Source: Lachnospiraceae bacterium (GTDB taxonomy: Bacteria > Bacillota > Clostridia > Lachnospirales > Lachnospiraceae). Taken from it: a DNA stretch of 64,000 nt. Positions 60,998-64,000 of the stretch are shown piece by piece (the first letter of the stretch is position 1; every line of letters begins with the position of its first letter). The position numbers and the translations under genes were made by a program. The stretch lies in contig JAUNDG010000008.1 of the NCBI GenBank assembly GCA_030526195.1, forward strand, positions 1-64,000, written 5' to 3'. The notes below the pieces were generated by a model. It worked only from the letters and a program-made list of their open reading frames with translations, had not been told where the DNA came from and ran no database searches.

Positions 60998-62264
60998 TCG
61001 TTCCAATGGTCTTCGCGGCACCATGACGGTGCCGGGAGACAAATCCATTTCCCACCGCTCTGTTATGTTCGGGGCTCTGGCTGAAGGCACCACCCGTGTC
61101 CGGCATTTCCTGTCCGGCGCCGACTGCCTCTCCACCATCGACTGCATGAGTCGCATGGGCATTTCCGTTGAAAAAGATAATGAAGAGCTGCTGATCCACG
61201 GCAAGGGCCTTCACGGCCTGACAGCCCCGACAGAGACACTGGATGCCGGCAACAGCGGCACCACCACAAGACTCCTGTCCGGTATTCTGGCCGGCCAGCG
61301 TTTCTCTTCCCGCATCACCGGGGACAGTTCTCTGACGAGTCGCCCCATGAAGCGCATCATGGAGCCCCTGACGCAGATGGGCGCCCGGATTCGTTCCGAA
61401 CAAGGCAACGGCTGCGCCCCGCTCATTATTGACGGCGCCCCCCTTCAGGGCATCACCTACCATACGCCGGTGGCTTCTGCTCAGGTCAAGTCCTGTATCC
61501 TGCTGGCCGGTCTTTACGCCGAAGGCCTCACCCGTGTCTACGAACCCGCCTTATCACGGGATCATACAGAGCGCATGCTGCGAGCCTTTGGGGCGGATGT
61601 GGCCACAGATGCCGACGGTTCCATCGTCCTGACACCGGGCCGAAAGCTCACAGGCCAGGCCGTGGAAGTGCCGGGGGATATCTCCTCCGCAGCATATTTC
61701 CTTGCCGCCGGTCTTCTCGTACCGAACTCTGAGATCATTTTAGAAAATGTGGGACTTAACCCAACCCGGGACGGTATGATCTGTGTCATTGAGAAAATGG
61801 GTGGTCAGATGACCTTCCTGAAGCGCTATCACGAAGACACTGAGCCTGCCGCTGATATCCTGGTGCGGCCCTCACAGCTTCACGGCACCGTTATCGAAGG
61901 GGCTATCATCCCGACGCTCATTGACGAGCTGCCCATCATTGCCGTTATGGCCGCTTTCGCCGAAGGCGAGACCATCATCAAAGATGCCGCCGAGCTGAAG
62001 GTTAAAGAAACCGACCGTCTGGCGCTCATCACCGAGAATCTTACCCGCATGGGGGCGGATATCACCGCCACCGATGACGGCATGATCATCCGGGGCGGCC
62101 GACCGCTTCACGGCGCCGCTATTGAGGTCCAGGGCGATCACCGCATGGCCATGGCCTTCGCCATTGCCGGTCTTCTCACAGGCGATATGGAGATTGCCGA
62201 TGCCGCCTGCGTCAGCGTCTCCTACCCCACTTTCTTCGAAACATTAAAAAACCTGAGTCGATGA
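60987..62264 (+). CDS. aroA: 3-phosphoshikimate 1-carboxyvinyltransferase (EPSP synthase)
   Basis: Transfers enolpyruvate from PEP to shikimate-3-phosphate in the shikimate pathway. PGDKSISHRSVMFGALAEG opens the protein, LDAGNSGTTTRLLSGILAG near residue 86 is the PEP/S3P region, SRPMKRIMEPL follows, and KVKETDRLALITENL contains the late catalytic residues. Length 425. The start ATG lies inside tyrA. The stop codon is within the loop of the terminator hairpin. Confidence 0.97.
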   Translation: MKVDRSNGLRGTMTVPGDKSISHRSVMFGALAEGTTRVRHFLSGADCLSTIDCMSRMGISVEKDNEELLIHGKGLHGLTAPTETLDAGNSGTTTRLLSGILAGQRFSSRITGDSSLTSRPMKRIMEPLTQMGARIRSEQGNGCAPLIIDGAPLQGITYHTPVASAQVKSCILLAGLYAEGLTRVYEPALSRDHTERMLRAFGADVATDADGSIVLTPGRKLTGQAVEVPGDISSAAYFLAAGLLVPNSEIILENVGLNPTRDGMICVIEKMGGQMTFLKRYHEDTEPAADILVRPSQLHGTVIEGAIIPTLIDELPIIAVMAAFAEGETIIKDAAELKVKETDRLALITENLTRMGADITATDDGMIIRGGRPLHGAAIEVQGDHRMAMAFAIAGLLTGDMEIADAACVSVSYPTFFETLKNLSR

Positions 62265-62277
62265 CTCAGGTTTTTTT
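62250..62277 (+). terminator. Rho-independent terminator of tyrA-aroA
   Basis: AACCTGAG and CTCAGGTT pair around the aroA stop codon region and are followed by seven T. Confidence 0.9.
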
Positions 62278-62282
62278 GCACA

Positions 62283-62313
62283 AAAAAAACAGGCAGCGAG
62301 CTGCCTGTTTTTT
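62283..62313. terminator. Bidirectional terminator between aroA and the hydroxylase operon
   Basis: ACAGGCAGC and GCTGCCTGT form a perfect 9 bp stem with A-run before and T-run after, so it can work on both strands; on the minus strand it closes the operon ending at 62334. Confidence 0.88.
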
Positions 62314-62333
62314 GAATAATGTGAATTGTCTGA

Positions 62334-62936
62334 TTATCTGGAATAACGCGGTTCCTTGATGCAGGCTGTTTCGCCTGTCAGACGGTTGTACGGACCCACA
62401 TCCGGTGTGGAGTGGAAATCTTCGTTCGGCTGGAGATCTTCCGGCATTTCAAGACCCTGACGTTTGTACATGGTCTTCTTAACAGCTCTTAAGATGTTCT
62501 CATAGCCTGTGCAGCGGCACAGATGGCCGGACAGAAGTTTACGCAGCTCATCGTCTGTGTAAATCTTGTTTCTTTCCAGAATTTCTTCGGCTGTCATGAT
62601 GAAGCCCGGGCTGCAGAAGCCGCACTGAATGGCTGTTTCATCAATGAAGGCCTGCTGGATGTCGGACAGTTCACCGTTCGGGCCTTCCAGACCTTCCAGT
62701 GTGCGGATATCCTTGCCTTCTGCCCATACGGCCAGATAAATGCAGGAGTTGAAGCATTCGCCGTTAATGATCACATTGCAGGCGCCGCATTCGCCGACTT
62801 CACACCCTTTTTTGACAGATGTGAGTTCATATTCGTTTCTCAGCATGTCTGTCAGAGACGCTCTGACATCAACCATGGCTGACCGTTCTTTACCGTTGAT
62901 CGTGCAGGTTACTAATTTATACTGGCGCTGACCCAT
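62334..62936 (-). CDS. Molybdenum hydroxylase small subunit, 2x[2Fe-2S]
   Basis: Electron-transfer subunit of a xanthine dehydrogenase/CoxS-type hydroxylase. The plant-type [2Fe-2S] ligands are in KKGCEVGECGACNVIINGEC near residue 44, and the second cluster in QCGFCSPGF near residue 104 and HLCRCTGYENI near residue 137. At 200 residues it is about 40 longer than typical; the C-terminal extension (PEDLQPNEDFHSTPDVGPYN) has no Cys and unknown role. The ATG overlaps the FAD subunit stop by one base. Confidence 0.94.
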   Translation of the reverse strand: MGQRQYKLVTCTINGKERSAMVDVRASLTDMLRNEYELTSVKKGCEVGECGACNVIINGECFNSCIYLAVWAEGKDIRTLEGLEGPNGELSDIQQAFIDETAIQCGFCSPGFIMTAEEILERNKIYTDDELRKLLSGHLCRCTGYENILRAVKKTMYKRQGLEMPEDLQPNEDFHSTPDVGPYNRLTGETACIKEPRYSR

Positions 62937-63817
62937 CAGATGTCACCTCCTGCTCTCTTGATCGCTTCGATTGTTGCTCTTTCCGCCATCGTCTTGCAAA
63001 GGTGGAGACGGAATTCCTTTGAGGCTCTCCAGCTGTCACGAGGCTTCACATCCTCAAGAACCTTTTCGCTGACAAGCTTCACGGTATCCATAGAAACCGG
63101 CTGGCCCTTACCGGCAGCTTCCGCTGTCACCGCACGAAGCGGCACCGGGCCGGCAACACCGTAACCGATACGGATGTCCAGGATGGTCTTTTTATCATCG
63201 GACAGCTTCACGTTGACGGAGCAGCCTGTTGTGGCGATTTCCATGGCATTTCTCATGCCGTATTTGATGTAGTTGCCGTAGTAGCCTTCATAAGCTGCCT
63301 TCGGGATCATGATGGCTGTCTGCACTTCGTTGTGAGCCAGATCAACTTTGCCCGGGCCAAGGTAGAATTCCTTGATCGGCAGTGTACGGACACCGTTCGG
63401 ACCTGTGACTTCAACGATGGCATCCAGCGCGTGCAGTGTGGATGAGGAGTCAGCTGATGTCACACCGTTGCAGGTGTTGCCGCCGATGGTACCGATGCAG
63501 CGTACCTGCGGGGAACCGACAGTGGAAACAGCTTCACCCAGAACCGGGATATATTTCTGAACAATAGGATCCTCGGCAATGTGATAGAAGGATGTCAGAG
63601 AGCCGATACGGATGGTGCCGTCCTCCAACATGGAGACGCCTCTCATATCATCGATCATATAAATGGACACAAGTTCTTTACCGGCGCGTCTGCCGCCGCG
63701 GATCTGAACCAGAACGTCGGAACCGCCGGCGATGATCTGTGCTTCCGGATGCTCGGTCAGAAGACGAATGGCATCCTCGACGCTCTCAGCTTCATAAAGC
63801 GCTTTAATATCATACAT
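62936..63817 (-). CDS. Molybdenum hydroxylase FAD-binding subunit
   Basis: Medium subunit of the xanthine dehydrogenase-type enzyme. FAD-binding motifs are AQIIAGGSDVLVQIRGGRR near residue 26 and IGTIGGNTCNGVTSADSSS near residue 109, followed by a CO-dehydrogenase-flavoprotein C-terminal domain (VKPRDSWRASKEFRLHL). Length 293 is usual. GGAGAAT precedes the ATG. Purine (xanthine, hypoxanthine) oxidation is the most common role of this architecture, but nicotinate or other heterocycles are possible. Confidence 0.94.
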   Translation of the reverse strand: MYDIKALYEAESVEDAIRLLTEHPEAQIIAGGSDVLVQIRGGRRAGKELVSIYMIDDMRGVSMLEDGTIRIGSLTSFYHIAEDPIVQKYIPVLGEAVSTVGSPQVRCIGTIGGNTCNGVTSADSSSTLHALDAIVEVTGPNGVRTLPIKEFYLGPGKVDLAHNEVQTAIMIPKAAYEGYYGNYIKYGMRNAMEIATTGCSVNVKLSDDKKTILDIRIGYGVAGPVPLRAVTAEAAGKGQPVSMDTVKLVSEKVLEDVKPRDSWRASKEFRLHLCKTMAERATIEAIKRAGGDI

Positions 63818-63834
63818 AACGCCATTCTCCTTTC

Positions 63835-64000
63835 TTAAATGAGATTTTCTTCTTTAAACCGCTTGAACAGAAGGTGCGGTCTCATCGGCAATTCATTGCA
63901 GGCAACGTCTGTGGCATTCAGAATGGCGTTGCGGATCGCCGGAGCCACCGGGTTAACCGGCGGTTCGCCCAGGCCCTTGGTGCCGTAGGCTGATGTGGGT
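63835..64000 (-). CDS. Molybdopterin-binding hydroxylase large subunit, C-terminal fragment
   Basis: The last 55 codons of the catalytic subunit; the gene continues beyond the right edge. The fragment reads TSAYGTKGLGEPPVNPVAPA and then IRNAILNATDVACNELPMRP, matching the C-terminal GxKGxGEP motif that holds the catalytic Glu in xanthine dehydrogenase-type enzymes. The FAD subunit starts 17 bp after its stop, giving a large-medium-small gene order. Confidence 0.9.
   Translation of the reverse strand, partial: PTSAYGTKGLGEPPVNPVAPAIRNAILNATDVACNELPMRPHLLFKRFKEENLI

Noticed and set aside
59759-61204. Open frame of 481 codons opposite tyrA-aroA
   Set aside because: Antisense shadow crossing the tyrA promoter and two genes; no domain.

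Overview
This 64 kb window reads as a chromosomal segment of an anaerobic, Gram-positive Clostridia-type bacterium of moderate-to-high GC content (my impression; not computed). A Lachnospiraceae-like member is my best guess. Supporting genes are RecU, HisZ with the short-form HisG, YloU/YloV (Asp23/FakA) beside RpmB and RecG, ScpA/ScpB, ZapA, a GerW/YtfJ sporulation protein with its YtfI partner, a small alarmone synthetase, methylglyoxal synthase, and a biotin/Na+ decarboxylase cluster. I see no prophage, complete insertion sequence, CRISPR array, rRNA or tRNA. Almost all genes lie on the minus strand; plus-strand units are rpmB, an aldo/keto reductase, prs, a NlpC/P60 protein and tyrA-aroA.

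Layout. 0-3.6 kb: recU-hisZ-hisG-hisD, apparently one transcription unit. 3.7-9.1 kb: signal peptidase I, RluA-type pseudouridine synthase, a membrane protein, HAD phosphatase, small (p)ppGpp synthetase, PepD dipeptidase. 9.1-11.3 kb: mgsA-rsmD-coaD-hypothetical. 11.4-16.5 kb: rpmB / asp23-fakA-recG, with a 277 bp array of alternating inverted motifs between fakA and recG. 16.5-17.4 kb: non-coding DNA with a second, unrelated array of about 72 bp units. 17.4-24.8 kb: ytfI-gerW, a hypothetical, a SEDS (FtsW/RodA) polymerase fused to a class B PBP, a U32 peptidase-family protein, zapA. 24.9-28.1 kb: ruvAB with a LexA-type box, then a FUSC transporter. 28.4-33.1 kb: cmk-ispH-rpsA, a BaiN-like flavoprotein and an RpiR-type SIS protein without its HTH domain. 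33.6-38.8 kb: a five-gene carboxyltransferase / Na+-pump operon. 38.9-46.9 kb: metallophosphoesterase-scpA-scpB, rpsU, alaS, rnhA, a membrane-anchored MutS homologue. 46.9-49.9 kb: a 1000-residue secreted ricin-type lectin/SleB-like protein. 50-57.3 kb: aldo/keto reductase, der-plsY-gpsA, prs, NlpC/P60. 57.5-64 kb: EF-G-like GTPase, tyrA-aroA, and a molybdenum hydroxylase operon cut by the right edge.

The genes are mostly housekeeping. The unusual content is (i) the one-chain SEDS-PBP fusion, (ii) an operon holding both an acyl-CoA type and a pyruvate/oxaloacetate type carboxyltransferase with a biotin carrier and a Na+-pump beta subunit, and (iii) three families of structured intergenic repeats: the ten-motif array before recG, the UUCG-hairpin array after rpmB, and a hairpin element dispersed in four intergenic gaps. 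A hand count also suggests that the heptamer GAAAATG is strongly over-represented through the whole window. All coordinates and motifs were read by eye; no database search was run.
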